Source: Flagellimonas beolgyonensis (GTDB taxonomy: Bacteria; Bacteroidota; Bacteroidia; Flavobacteriales; Flavobacteriaceae). Taken from it: DNA of 64,000 nucleotides. Below are positions 39,590 to 47,451 of the stretch, piece by piece; the first letter of the stretch is position 1; every line of letters starts with the position of its first letter. The notes below the pieces were generated by a model that saw nothing but the letters and a program-made list of their open reading frames with translations, did no database searches and had not been told where the DNA came from. Both the position numbers and the translations under genes were made by a program. The stretch is taken from contig NZ_RZMY01000018.1 of assembly GCF_003992615.1 (NCBI RefSeq), positions 62,001 through 126,000 of the forward strand, read 5' to 3'.

Positions 39590-40028
39590 ATTTTGAGCAA
39601 AGCGAAAAATTTTGACACGAATTGCACCAGTTTTCACGAGTACATTATTGTCATTTCGAGCGCAGTCGAGAAGTGCTTTTAGGTTCCTTCTTTGTTTTTC
39701 GGCTTCGACTACGCTCAGCCAACGGTATATTTGTCATTTCGAACCTTGTCCTGAGCCTTGCGAAGGAGCAGTGAGAAATCTCATTTTTCTATTGACACGA
39801 ATTGCACGAATTATCTCGAAATGCTTTTGAGTTCCTTCTTTGTTTTTCGGCTTCGACTACGCTTTGCCAACGGAATATTTGTCATTTCGAACCTTGTCCT
39901 GAGCCTTGCGAAGGAGCCGTGAGAAATCTCAATTTGCCTTTTGACACGAATCACATGAATCTTCTCGAATAAGCAATCTAAACCCTCTCTGAGATTTCTC
40001 AATCGCTTTGCGCTTATCGAAATGACAC
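39590..40028. repeat. REP-like cluster with a 148-bp tandem duplication
   Basis: Units of the type GTCATTTCGAG, GACACGAATTGCAC and CCTTGTCCTGAGCCTTGCGA occur again and again. A block of about 148 bp starting near 39671 is repeated almost exactly from about 39819 to 39969; an incomplete third copy lies just upstream at about 39612-39670. An inverted end unit (TTATCGAAATGACAC) closes the cluster at 40014-40028. TCGAGCGCAGTCGAGA at 39656-39671 recurs elsewhere in the window. Short open frames across it are products of the repeat and not genes. Confidence 0.85.
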
Positions 40029-40219
40029 ACTACGCCAAACTGTTGTTTTATTACGGAAAACCGTAAGTTTTTTCTATCAAAAAAAGTATATTTAAAAGTT
40101 CTCCCACCCAAATTTTTAAGATCAAGATTAATTAAATCACACTTACCTAAATGGAATAGAATCTTTTAACGGTAAGGATTTGTGTTAATGTTTTCCTTTA
40201 TAAATTAAAAATTATCAAA
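40029..40219 (+). other. AT-rich leader region of the unknown gene at 40220
   Basis: This stretch is much richer in A and T than the flanks. A possible promoter is TTG at 40180-40182, an 18-nt spacer and TAAATTAA at 40201-40208 (6/8 to the -7 box). The ATG follows 11 nt later. No other feature was seen. Confidence 0.35.
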
Positions 40220-41209
40220 ATGGCAACAGTTAATCAAGTATTAAGATCATATAGTGCTGCGGTGCGTAGAGCTGAACGAGAGCAGCAAAGAAGGGCAAGA
40301 GAAGCAGCAAAAAGATTTAAGGAACAACAGAAGATGCAAGCCATTGGAGATGCAAGCCAAGCAGTCTCTGATTACAACTATTATATTGACGTATTGCAAT
40401 CGGTACACAAAAATTGCACGGACACAGTAAGTTGGGAAGCTATAAAAGCAGAGTCAAAACCTGAAGAGCCAGAAATTTCGAATACATTTGAAATGATTGC
40501 CCGAAAAAAAGTGGACACATTTAAACCATCATTGATGGATAAAATTTTTGGTTCATCAAAAAAGAAAATTGAGCGCTTAAAAGAGGAAATAGAGAAAGCA
40601 AAAGAAAAAGATAAAAAGAAAAATGACCTTAATTTTGAAGAATACAAATCAGAGTTGAAAAATTGGGAAGAACTTCAGGACATATGTAATGGGGTCGAGA
40701 ACAAGAATACTGAAAGTTACCGGCAAGCACTCGAGTATTTTAACCCTTTTTCTGATATTGGAGAATTAGGTTCAAGATTAAACATTTCATTTTCTGAGAA
40801 TTTTATTGATGTTGATCTACATGTCAATAGCATTAACATAGTTCCGGATTATGTGTTGAGCCAAACCTCAACGGGCAAACTTTCAAAAAAGAATATGCCG
40901 AAGTCAAAATTCAATGAATTATATCAGGATCATATTTGTAGTGCAGTTATCAGGATAGCTAGAGAAGTTTTTGCCTATTTACCTGTTGAATATGTCAGGG
41001 TTAATGCCATTTCTAATCTCTTGAATTCAAAAACAGGGTATATGGAGGAAACTCCTATCCTTTCTGTTATCATGCCACCGGAAACAATTGAGTCATTAAA
41101 CCTTGAATTAATAGATCCCTCGGACAGTATGCAAAATTTTGTTCACAATATGAAGTTCAGTAAAACTATGGGGTTTAAAGGTGTAGAAAAGACAGAGTTA
41201 GAAAAGTGA
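40220..41209 (+). CDS. Unknown protein with coiled-coil N-terminal half, accessory-looking gene
   Basis: A 329-residue soluble protein without signal peptide or membrane segment. Residues 10-45 form a basic, Arg/Gln/Ala-rich helix (VRRAEREQQRRAREAAKRFK); 108-160 form a Lys/Glu-rich coiled coil (KKKIERLKEEIEKAKEKDKKK). Residues 165-325 look like a compact conserved domain (YFNPFSDIGELGSRLNISF, STGKLSKKNMPKSKFNELYQD, FAYLPVEYVRVNAISNLL, IDPSDSMQNFVHNMKFSKTMGFKGVE). I do not recognise the family. Codon choice is AT-rich compared with the neighbours. It sits alone, between a REP cluster and a small gene, inside a pair of 23-bp direct repeats, which suggests later arrival. Confidence 0.75.
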   Translation: MATVNQVLRSYSAAVRRAEREQQRRAREAAKRFKEQQKMQAIGDASQAVSDYNYYIDVLQSVHKNCTDTVSWEAIKAESKPEEPEISNTFEMIARKKVDTFKPSLMDKIFGSSKKKIERLKEEIEKAKEKDKKKNDLNFEEYKSELKNWEELQDICNGVENKNTESYRQALEYFNPFSDIGELGSRLNISFSENFIDVDLHVNSINIVPDYVLSQTSTGKLSKKNMPKSKFNELYQDHICSAVIRIAREVFAYLPVEYVRVNAISNLLNSKTGYMEETPILSVIMPPETIESLNLELIDPSDSMQNFVHNMKFSKTMGFKGVEKTELEK

Positions 41210-41254
41210 TTAGGATTAAAGTTCTTCAGAAAAGTAGCTGCTAAAATAACTCAA

Positions 41255-41443
41255 TTAATACCCCCTCAACCCAACCACCAAACCCCTAAGCGCGGTAACC
41301 ACCTGTTGCACTTCTTTGCGGTCAAAGGTATCTTCTTCCAAATAAAACAGCATTTCTACGGCCAGATCTAAGACTTTGGCCAGTTCTTCTGGAGTCCCAT
41401 ACCAATCCTCAATCCATTGCCAAAAGTTATGTTCTTTGTCCAT
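41255..41443 (-). CDS. Small hypothetical protein
   Basis: A 62-codon gene starting MDKEHNFWQWIEDWYGTPEE and continuing with an amphipathic, Leu/Val-rich helical region (VLDLAVEMLFYLEEDTFDRKEVQQVVTALRGLV). The composition looks like a real small helical protein. An upstream ATG at 41473 would add ten residues. Function unknown; it converges on the unknown gene at 40220. Confidence 0.55.
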   Translation of the reverse strand: MDKEHNFWQWIEDWYGTPEELAKVLDLAVEMLFYLEEDTFDRKEVQQVVTALRGLVVGLRGY

Positions 41444-41530
41444 TCTTACCTTTAGGTAAGCAAGTAACGACAATTGGGCATTCGGTTACATGTCATATAT
41501 GACAACAAAAGGTGAAGGGTGAAAGATAAA

Positions 41531-41553
41531 GGGTAAAAGGAAAAGGGTAAAGG
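41531..41553 (+). repeat. 23-bp direct repeat, right copy
   Basis: Identical to 39474-39496 over 23 bases and in the same orientation. It lies in a longer purine-rich stretch (41506-41563) of GGGTRAAAG-like units. Confidence 0.85.
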
Positions 41554-41576
41554 TAAAAGTATGAGCAAATAGCTTT

Positions 41577-41625
41577 CAACCATCAACCATCAACCATCAA
41601 CCATCAACCATCAACCATCAACCAT
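41577..41625. repeat. Heptamer tandem array (CAACCAT)x7
   Basis: Seven perfect copies of CAACCAT, ending two bases before the stop codon of the convergent 41628-43145 gene. Perfect short arrays change length easily by slippage. Confidence 0.95.
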
Positions 41626-41627
41626 AA

Positions 41628-43145
41628 CTATTGTTCCTCCTCAGAAACCGTAAACTCCCGAATGGCCTGGTTGGGCTCCATAATATTGTAGCCTTTCCAA
41701 AACTCGGGGTTGTAACGCGGCATGTAGGTGGCGCGTACGGTTTTGTCCTCTTTGTATGCGGTAAACTGGTTTTCGGAAATCTCACTCTGGTCAAAGACCA
41801 CCAGTTCCCATTTGTTGGTCATGTTCATCCGAAAGTCGATGTTCAACAAAAGTTCGTTCTGCTTGCGGCGGCCTTTTACGTGCTTATTCTTTTCCACCAC
41901 TTTTAACGGACGGTCCACGGCAAAATACCGGCCCTCGGTCAGGTCCATAAATCGGATATCGTACTTGCCATTGGGCAATTTGGCAAAGCGCACCGTGCCC
42001 TTGTACAGGTTTTCGCGGTAGGTAATGCCCAACAAACGGAAGTTGCGCAGGCGTTGGGTGTTTTCAAAATCGAGCTGCATAATGGCAAAATCCTCGATGT
42101 TGATATACATACGACCCTTAAAATCGGCACTGCCCCGCTTGGGAAAAAAGTCGATCACATACACCCCGGCATCGTCAATTTCTGCATAGCCCGCCAGTTC
42201 AAATTCGTATTTACGGGTCTTTTCCACAAAATCCACCTTCACATCTTCTTTATAGTACAGCCCGCTGAGCAGGGAGCGCAGTTCGCCGCGCTGGCTGTCC
42301 AACAGTCCCGAAATGCTGTCTTTTTGTACTTGGGCCTTCACCTGTTTTACTTGGTCCACCCGCTCTTCATCAAAAGTGTCCAAAATGGAATCCACCTGTA
42401 CTTTCTCACTAAAAATCCCCGACTTGATCTTGAGGTAGGAGCCCGGTTTTACGTTCTTCTTAAAAATCTCCTCCATGTGCTCGGCCAATTCCTCAAAAGA
42501 GCTTACATCCTTTTTATCGAACAGGTCGGCGGCCTTTAAAATCTCCAATTTGTATTTGGTGTTGTGCTTGTAAAGGTCGCCCAGGCTTTCGGTATAGTGG
42601 TGGGCGTTTTTAGGGATGGAATTGGCGATGCTGTCCATCAATTGTTTGTTGAGTTCCTTAATGGACGATTTCTCGAAACCGAAATCCACCTTTTGCATGT
42701 TGGCCAGTTCCGCGGTCCGTAGAAAATACCGTTGCTTAATGGGTTCCTTATTCACGTTTTGCGGGATGCGTTCCTTCATCTTTTCGATAATGTCGTCCAC
42801 TTCCAGTTCTTTATCGAACACATACACCCCGCTCAATTCGATGGCCTTGGCATTAAGGGCCACGATACTATCCTGCAACTGGCCCAGCGTAAAGCCTTTC
42901 TTTTCATACCCCATGGAAGTCACATAGATGGAATCGGGCAATGTAGCCCCTTCTTCCAACACAAAACTGAAGCGGCCTTCTTCGTTGGTGATCACGCCCT
43001 GGTACTCCCCATATTGCACCGTGGCATAGGGAATGCCCTTTTGAGTCTTGGCATCCACCAATCGGGAACTGATGGTTTGGGCCGCAAGGGGTACAATGGC
43101 AAAATTGAACAGGAAAGTGACTAACAGTGACTTGTGGATCGACAT
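41628..43145 (-). CDS. Exported protein with carboxypeptidase-regulatory-like domain
   Basis: A 505-residue protein with a Sec signal peptide (1-22, ending LAAQ). Residues 24-100 form a CarboxypepD_reg-like beta-sandwich (ISSRLVDAKTQKGIPYATVQYGEYQGVITNEEGRFSFVL). The rest (about 110-500) is a long region with helical middle and beta-strand-rich C-terminal third (YVIDFFPKRGSADFKGRMYINIEDFAIMQLDF), as in DUF5686-like or related periplasmic/outer-membrane proteins. No barrel-end strand is obvious. Function unknown. A CAACCAT array touches its 3' end. Confidence 0.75.
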   Translation of the reverse strand: MSIHKSLLVTFLFNFAIVPLAAQTISSRLVDAKTQKGIPYATVQYGEYQGVITNEEGRFSFVLEEGATLPDSIYVTSMGYEKKGFTLGQLQDSIVALNAKAIELSGVYVFDKELEVDDIIEKMKERIPQNVNKEPIKQRYFLRTAELANMQKVDFGFEKSSIKELNKQLMDSIANSIPKNAHHYTESLGDLYKHNTKYKLEILKAADLFDKKDVSSFEELAEHMEEIFKKNVKPGSYLKIKSGIFSEKVQVDSILDTFDEERVDQVKQVKAQVQKDSISGLLDSQRGELRSLLSGLYYKEDVKVDFVEKTRKYEFELAGYAEIDDAGVYVIDFFPKRGSADFKGRMYINIEDFAIMQLDFENTQRLRNFRLLGITYRENLYKGTVRFAKLPNGKYDIRFMDLTEGRYFAVDRPLKVVEKNKHVKGRRKQNELLLNIDFRMNMTNKWELVVFDQSEISENQFTAYKEDKTVRATYMPRYNPEFWKGYNIMEPNQAIREFTVSEEEQ

Positions 43146-43314
43146 CGCTTTTTTGTTATCCGTTTATATGTTTAAGACGCCTTTTGGGGGAGAAAGGTTG
43201 CTTTGTTGGTTAGACGAGCGTGGTCGGTAATTGTGACAAAGATCGAAGAAATACTGAATCTTGGAAGTTGGTTAATAGTATTTTAACAGCTTTGAGTAAT
43301 GGTGGCAAAAACCA

Positions 43315-43330
43315 TCTCGACTGCGCTCGA
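43315..43330 (-). repeat. REP core TCGAGCGCAGTCGAGA, intergenic copy
   Basis: The reverse complement of these bases is identical to the 16-mer at 39656-39671 and to that inside argS at 47155-47170. It lies between two minus-strand genes, next to a purine-rich degenerate repeat (43340-43374). Confidence 0.85.
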
Positions 43331-43349
43331 TGTGACAGCCATTAACCTT

Positions 43350-44789
43350 TTACCCTTCACCCTTCACCTTGAATTTTGCGATGTTTCTGATCATACCGCC
43401 AAAAATGAAGAGGTGGAACGGCAAAACGGAATACCAATACAGTCGGCCCCACAATCCTTTGGGTCGAAAAGTGGCCGTTTGGTAGAGCACACCATCCTCA
43501 ATCTTGAACTCCAGCCATGCTTCGCCAGGGGTTCGCATTTCGGCAAAAAGCAACAAGCGCTTGTTCTTTCGGTCGGCCAACAGCACCCGCCAAAAGTCGA
43601 GGGCATCTCCGGGATAAATACGATAGGGATGGGTGCGACCGCGACGTAGACCGGGACCGCCCACCAGTTTGTCCAAAAAGCCCCTAAATTTCCAGAGCCA
43701 GCTGCCATAGTACCAGCCGGTTTCGCCCCCAATGCGCCAAATGTTGTCCAAAACCCGTTCCTCGTCGGCAATGGGAACAGACTTTTTATCTTGCAGCACC
43801 CCATATTTGGGCACTTGAATATAGGTTTCCAGGTCTTCCTTGATCTGTCCGCTCGCAATGCTGTCCTTCCAACTGCTCACGACCAGGTTTTGTTCAATTT
43901 TTTTGAAGGCCATCTCAATAGCTTCTTCGTAGGTATGGGTCTCAATGCCCAACAATTCCTGTAAGCGATTGTCTCGGGCCACCACTTCCATTTTCATGCT
44001 GTCCACCAAGTTTACGGCAAGTTTGTAAGAGGTAGAGGTCACAAAATAGAGCCAATAGGAGGAAAGTTTGGGGGTCATCACCGGCACGGTGAGGATATAA
44101 TTTTTGAATCCACGCACCTTGGCATACCCGTGCAGCATGTCCTTGTACGTGAGCACGTCGGGTCCGCCAATATCGAAGGATTGGTCAAAAGTCTCTGCAT
44201 TGCCCAACACTTGGGTCAGAAATTGGATCACATCGCGAATGGCAATCGGTTGGGTTTTGGTGAGCACCCATTTTGGCGTCATCATAAAGGGGAGTTTCTC
44301 GCACAAATCCCGAATGATTTCGAAGGATGAGCTTCCGGAGCCCACAATGATCCCTGCCCGGAGCACGGTAAGGTGAAACGGCCCTTGGTAGAGGATGTCC
44401 TCCACATTTTTGCGGGAGCTGAGGTGTTTGGACAGTTCCGTATCGTTCACAATGCCACTCAGGTAGATCACTTGTTGGCAGTTGGTGCCTTCGATCAGCG
44501 TATTGAAGTTTTTGGCAGCCTGCGCCTCCTTTTCATCAAAATCGGTAACGGAGGAGGTCATGGAATGGATGAGGTAGTAGGCGGCATCAATATTCTTGGG
44601 AATGGATTGGTCTTTGGGGTCTTCCAAAAAATCGATCTCCACTACCTCTATTTTGCTGCGTGTTTTGGCATCCACCGAAAGGCGATTGGCATCCCGCACG
44701 GCACAGACCACTTGGTGACCCATCTCCAACAAGTTGGGCAATAGTCGCATTCCGATATAGCCGTTGGCACCAGTGAGCAATGTTTTCAT
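43350..44789 (-). CDS. SDR-family NAD(P)-binding oxidoreductase with DUF2867 domain
   Basis: A 479-residue two-part protein. The N-terminal 290 residues form an atypical short-chain dehydrogenase/NmrA-like Rossmann domain (LLTGANGYIGMRLLPNLLEMGH; G-x-x-G-x-x-G at the nucleotide loop; YLIHSMTSSVTDFDEKEAQAAKNF). The C-terminal 170 residues are a DUF2867-type domain (GGETGWYYGSWLWKFRGFLDKLVGGPGLRRGRTHP, GDALDFWRVL). Substrate unknown. It overlaps the upstream gene by 4 nt (ATGA), so it is translationally coupled in a three-gene operon. Confidence 0.88.
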   Translation of the reverse strand: MKTLLTGANGYIGMRLLPNLLEMGHQVVCAVRDANRLSVDAKTRSKIEVVEIDFLEDPKDQSIPKNIDAAYYLIHSMTSSVTDFDEKEAQAAKNFNTLIEGTNCQQVIYLSGIVNDTELSKHLSSRKNVEDILYQGPFHLTVLRAGIIVGSGSSSFEIIRDLCEKLPFMMTPKWVLTKTQPIAIRDVIQFLTQVLGNAETFDQSFDIGGPDVLTYKDMLHGYAKVRGFKNYILTVPVMTPKLSSYWLYFVTSTSYKLAVNLVDSMKMEVVARDNRLQELLGIETHTYEEAIEMAFKKIEQNLVVSSWKDSIASGQIKEDLETYIQVPKYGVLQDKKSVPIADEERVLDNIWRIGGETGWYYGSWLWKFRGFLDKLVGGPGLRRGRTHPYRIYPGDALDFWRVLLADRKNKRLLLFAEMRTPGEAWLEFKIEDGVLYQTATFRPKGLWGRLYWYSVLPFHLFIFGGMIRNIAKFKVKGEG

Positions 44790-45211
44790 AAGTCTTCGAT
44801 GGAGGTTGGAAGGTGGTCTGCCCGGTAATCGAGCAGTTTTCGGAAAAATCTCTGGATGGCTTTGGTGTCACTACGTACTTTGATGAAATAATGGTCCATA
44901 TAAATGGAGTGGATGGCCAAATCTCCTTTGTACAGGTTCAATTTGTAGTAGGGGATAATGAGCCCGTAGGTTTCCAACAATGAGCGAAACCGAACAATGA
45001 TGCCCTTGGGTCGCAATTCGATATTGCAGGTGTTCAGGTTATTGTCCAAAACCAGCAAATTATAAATGTCGATGCTGCATTCGGTAATGTGCAGTTTTGG
45101 GGAACCAATACCGCCCATGGCAAATCGTTCCTGAATGGGAAAGGGCTTGCCTACGGTTTCGTCTATCTTTTTGGTGATGTTCTTGTCCGTGTAGGATACG
45201 TTCAATAGCAT
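44786..45211 (-). CDS. Hypothetical cytoplasmic protein in the SDR operon
   Basis: A 141-residue protein without signal or membrane segments (MLLNVSYTDKNITKKIDETVGK...). It looks like a compact beta-rich domain with the phrases IGSPKLHITECSIDIYNLLVL and YYKLNLYKGDLAIHSIYMDHYFIKV. I do not recognise it. It is 2 nt downstream of the VOC gene and overlaps the SDR gene by 4 nt. Confidence 0.75.
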   Translation of the reverse strand: MLLNVSYTDKNITKKIDETVGKPFPIQERFAMGGIGSPKLHITECSIDIYNLLVLDNNLNTCNIELRPKGIIVRFRSLLETYGLIIPYYKLNLYKGDLAIHSIYMDHYFIKVRSDTKAIQRFFRKLLDYRADHLPTSIEDL

Positions 45212-45213
45212 GT

Positions 45214-45567
45214 TTATAGTTTTTGTCCAAAGCGCAATAGGTTGCCTTCACCATCCAAAGCGGAAAATTCACGAAGTCCCCAAGGTTTGTCGCCAATGGG
45301 CCCATTGGGATGTACCACCCCTGCTGCCTTTAGTTCAGCGTACAGTCCATCCACATCTTCCACATGGATGTAGCAACTGGTGTTTTCAGGAAAAGTCTTG
45401 TCGTTGCAATTGGCAATGTGCAGTTCGATCAAATCCCGTCCGATCACCGCATAATGGTCGTCTACCCGACCTTGTTTGTCAAAACCAAATTTCTCATTGT
45501 AGAAAGCGACCGACTTGCGCACATCCAGTGCGAAGAGTACCGGAACCGCACGTTGTAAATGGTTCAT
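45214..45567 (-). CDS. VOC-family (bleomycin-resistance/glyoxalase-like) protein
   Basis: A 117-residue vicinal-oxygen-chelate fold protein: MNHLQRAVPVLFALDVRKSV, FYNEKFGFDKQGRVDDHYAVIGRDLIELHIANC, then YIHVEDVDGLYAELKAAGV and PWGLREFSALDGEGNLLRFGQ. The last part fits the bleomycin-resistance-like subgroup that binds rather than converts its ligand. I chose the ATG at 45567; the longer frame reaches into divergent argS and its promoter. First gene of the operon with the unknown and SDR genes. Confidence 0.85.
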   Translation of the reverse strand: MNHLQRAVPVLFALDVRKSVAFYNEKFGFDKQGRVDDHYAVIGRDLIELHIANCNDKTFPENTSCYIHVEDVDGLYAELKAAGVVHPNGPIGDKPWGLREFSALDGEGNLLRFGQKL

Positions 45568-45644
45568 AGCTCTGTTTTTCATAAAAATAAGGATTCCATG
45601 GTTGCAACACCACGCCAAAATGCCATTAAAGGGCAAAAAATATG

Positions 45645-45652
45645 TAGTTTTG
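45645..45652 (+). promoter_or_regulatory. -7 box (TAGTTTTG) of argS
   Basis: TAGTTTTG matches TAnnTTTG and is followed by GCGGGC; the expected start is near 45659 and the leader only about 14 nt. No clear -33 TTG at the proper distance. Confidence 0.6.
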
Positions 45653-45672
45653 CGGGCTGAAAAGTCTTTGAG

Positions 45673-47451
45673 ATGAGTTTGCAGAACGATTTGACCCAGA
45701 AAGTGATCGAGGCGGTAAAACAACTGTACCAAGTTGACCTACCTACCGTGGAATTTCAACCGACCCGAAAGGATTTTGAAGGGGACATTACCGTGGTGGT
45801 GTTTCCCATGTTACGCTTTGTGAAGGGGAATCCGGTGCATATTGGTACCCAGATCGGGGACTATTTGCAGGAGCATGTGGACGAAGTGGCCAAATGCAAT
45901 GTGGTGCAAGGCTTTTTGAACATTGTGATCGAAGATGCGTACTATCTGAATTTCTTCAACGCCATCAAAGATGAGGTGGATTTTGGTTATGTGAAAACCA
46001 TTTCCACCGATGCTGTCATGGTGGAATACTCATCCCCCAACACCAACAAACCCCTGCACTTGGGACACATCCGAAACAACTTGTTGGGCTATTCGGTGGC
46101 CGAGATTTTAAAGGCTTCGGGAAAGAAAGTATACAAAACTCAGATCATTAACGATCGGGGTATTCATATTTGCAAGAGCATGTTGGCCTGGCAGAAATTT
46201 GGTAAGGGAGAAACCCCTGCTTCTTCCGGGATGAAGGGCGATCATTTGGTGGGGAAATACTATGTGGCCTTTGATAAGGCCTACAAGGAGCAGATTGCCG
46301 AAATGATGGATCAGGGTGTTGCAAAAGAAAAGGCAGAGAAGGAAGCACCCATTTTGTTGGAGGCCCAAGAAATGCTGCGGAAATGGGAAGCCGGTGATGA
46401 AGCCGTTGTGTCCCTCTGGAAAATGATGAACGGTTGGGTGTATGAAGGGTTTGATACCACTTACAAAAATTTGGGTGTTGACTTTGATACCCTTTATTAC
46501 GAAAGTGATACTTATTTGTTGGGCCGTGATGTGGTGAAGGATGGTCTAGAAAAAGGTGTGTTCTTTAAAAAAGAAGATGGCAGTGTCTGGATTGATCTTA
46601 CCGAAGACGGTCTGGATGAAAAAATAGTTTTGCGATCGGACGGTACGGCCGTTTACATGACGCAAGATATCGGAACCGCCATTCAGCGGGTAACAGATTT
46701 TCCAGACATCAACGGAATGGTGTACACTGTTGGGAATGAGCAGGACTATCATTTTAAGGTGTTGTTTCTCATCCTTAAAAAATTAGGATTTTCCTGGGCC
46801 GAACAATTATACCATTTGAGCTACGGCATGGTGGACCTGCCCAGTGGCAAAATGAAGAGTAGGGAAGGTACTGTGGTGGATGCCGACGACCTGATTCAGA
46901 GCATGGAGGACACTGCGGCAGAAATTTCCCAAGAACTGGGCAAGCTGGACGGTTATTCAGAACCAGAGAAAAAGGAGCTCTATCGCATCATTGGTTTGGG
47001 AGCGTTAAAATATTACATCCTCAAGGTAGATCCCAAAAAACGGATTCTCTTCAATCCTGAAGAATCAGTGGATTTTCAAGGGAACACGGGGCCGTTCATC
47101 CAATATACCTACGCCAGGATCCAATCCATTTTAAGAAAGGCTGATAATGTCGGGTCGAGCGCAGTCGAGACCGCTTTGGAACTGCATGAAAAGGAAAAGG
47201 AACTGTTGAAACAGATCCAGCTCTTTCCAGAAACGGTGCAATTGGCAGCAGAAAACTACAGCCCGGCCTTGATTGCCAACTATACCTACGATTTGGTGAA
47301 GGAGTTCAACTCGTTTTACCAACAGGTTTCCATTTTAGGGGAGCCTGACGAGCGGAAAAAACAGTTTAGGGTGCATTTGTCCAAAAAAGTGGGCGAAGTG
47401 ATCCAATCAGCCTTTAGACTATTGGGTATCCAGGTACCTGAACGCATGTAA
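45673..47451 (+). CDS. argS: Arginyl-tRNA synthetase
   Basis: A class I synthetase of 592 residues. Order: the N-terminal additional domain (1-110), the HIGH motif in PLHLGHIRNNLLGYS, the catalytic insertions, the KMSK-equivalent GKMKSREGTVVDADDL, and the C-terminal anticodon-binding helical domain (FIQYTYARIQSILRKA... to LLGIQVPERM). In the hinge before the anticodon domain the residues GSSAVETA are encoded by a REP core identical to intergenic repeats, an unusual feature. The stop overlaps the ATG of the next gene by one base. Confidence 0.97.
   Translation: MSLQNDLTQKVIEAVKQLYQVDLPTVEFQPTRKDFEGDITVVVFPMLRFVKGNPVHIGTQIGDYLQEHVDEVAKCNVVQGFLNIVIEDAYYLNFFNAIKDEVDFGYVKTISTDAVMVEYSSPNTNKPLHLGHIRNNLLGYSVAEILKASGKKVYKTQIINDRGIHICKSMLAWQKFGKGETPASSGMKGDHLVGKYYVAFDKAYKEQIAEMMDQGVAKEKAEKEAPILLEAQEMLRKWEAGDEAVVSLWKMMNGWVYEGFDTTYKNLGVDFDTLYYESDTYLLGRDVVKDGLEKGVFFKKEDGSVWIDLTEDGLDEKIVLRSDGTAVYMTQDIGTAIQRVTDFPDINGMVYTVGNEQDYHFKVLFLILKKLGFSWAEQLYHLSYGMVDLPSGKMKSREGTVVDADDLIQSMEDTAAEISQELGKLDGYSEPEKKELYRIIGLGALKYYILKVDPKKRILFNPEESVDFQGNTGPFIQYTYARIQSILRKADNVGSSAVETALELHEKEKELLKQIQLFPETVQLAAENYSPALIANYTYDLVKEFNSFYQQVSILGEPDERKKQFRVHLSKKVGEVIQSAFRLLGIQVPERM
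47155..47170 (+). repeat. REP core TCGAGCGCAGTCGAGA inside argS
   Basis: Sixteen bases identical to the intergenic copies at 39656-39671 and 43315-43330 lie in frame in argS and encode part of GSSAVETA. The position is a surface hinge of the protein, where small insertions can be tolerated. Confidence 0.85.

Noticed and set aside
39612..40002. Short open frames (72 codons plus strand, 63 codons minus strand) across the REP cluster
   Set aside because: They are translations of the repeat units themselves, appear duplicated with the repeats, and have no start context or protein-like composition.
45568..45732. N-terminal extension of the VOC protein by up to 55 residues
   Set aside because: It would run through the argS promoter and start codon, and the VOC fold begins at the ATG 45567.
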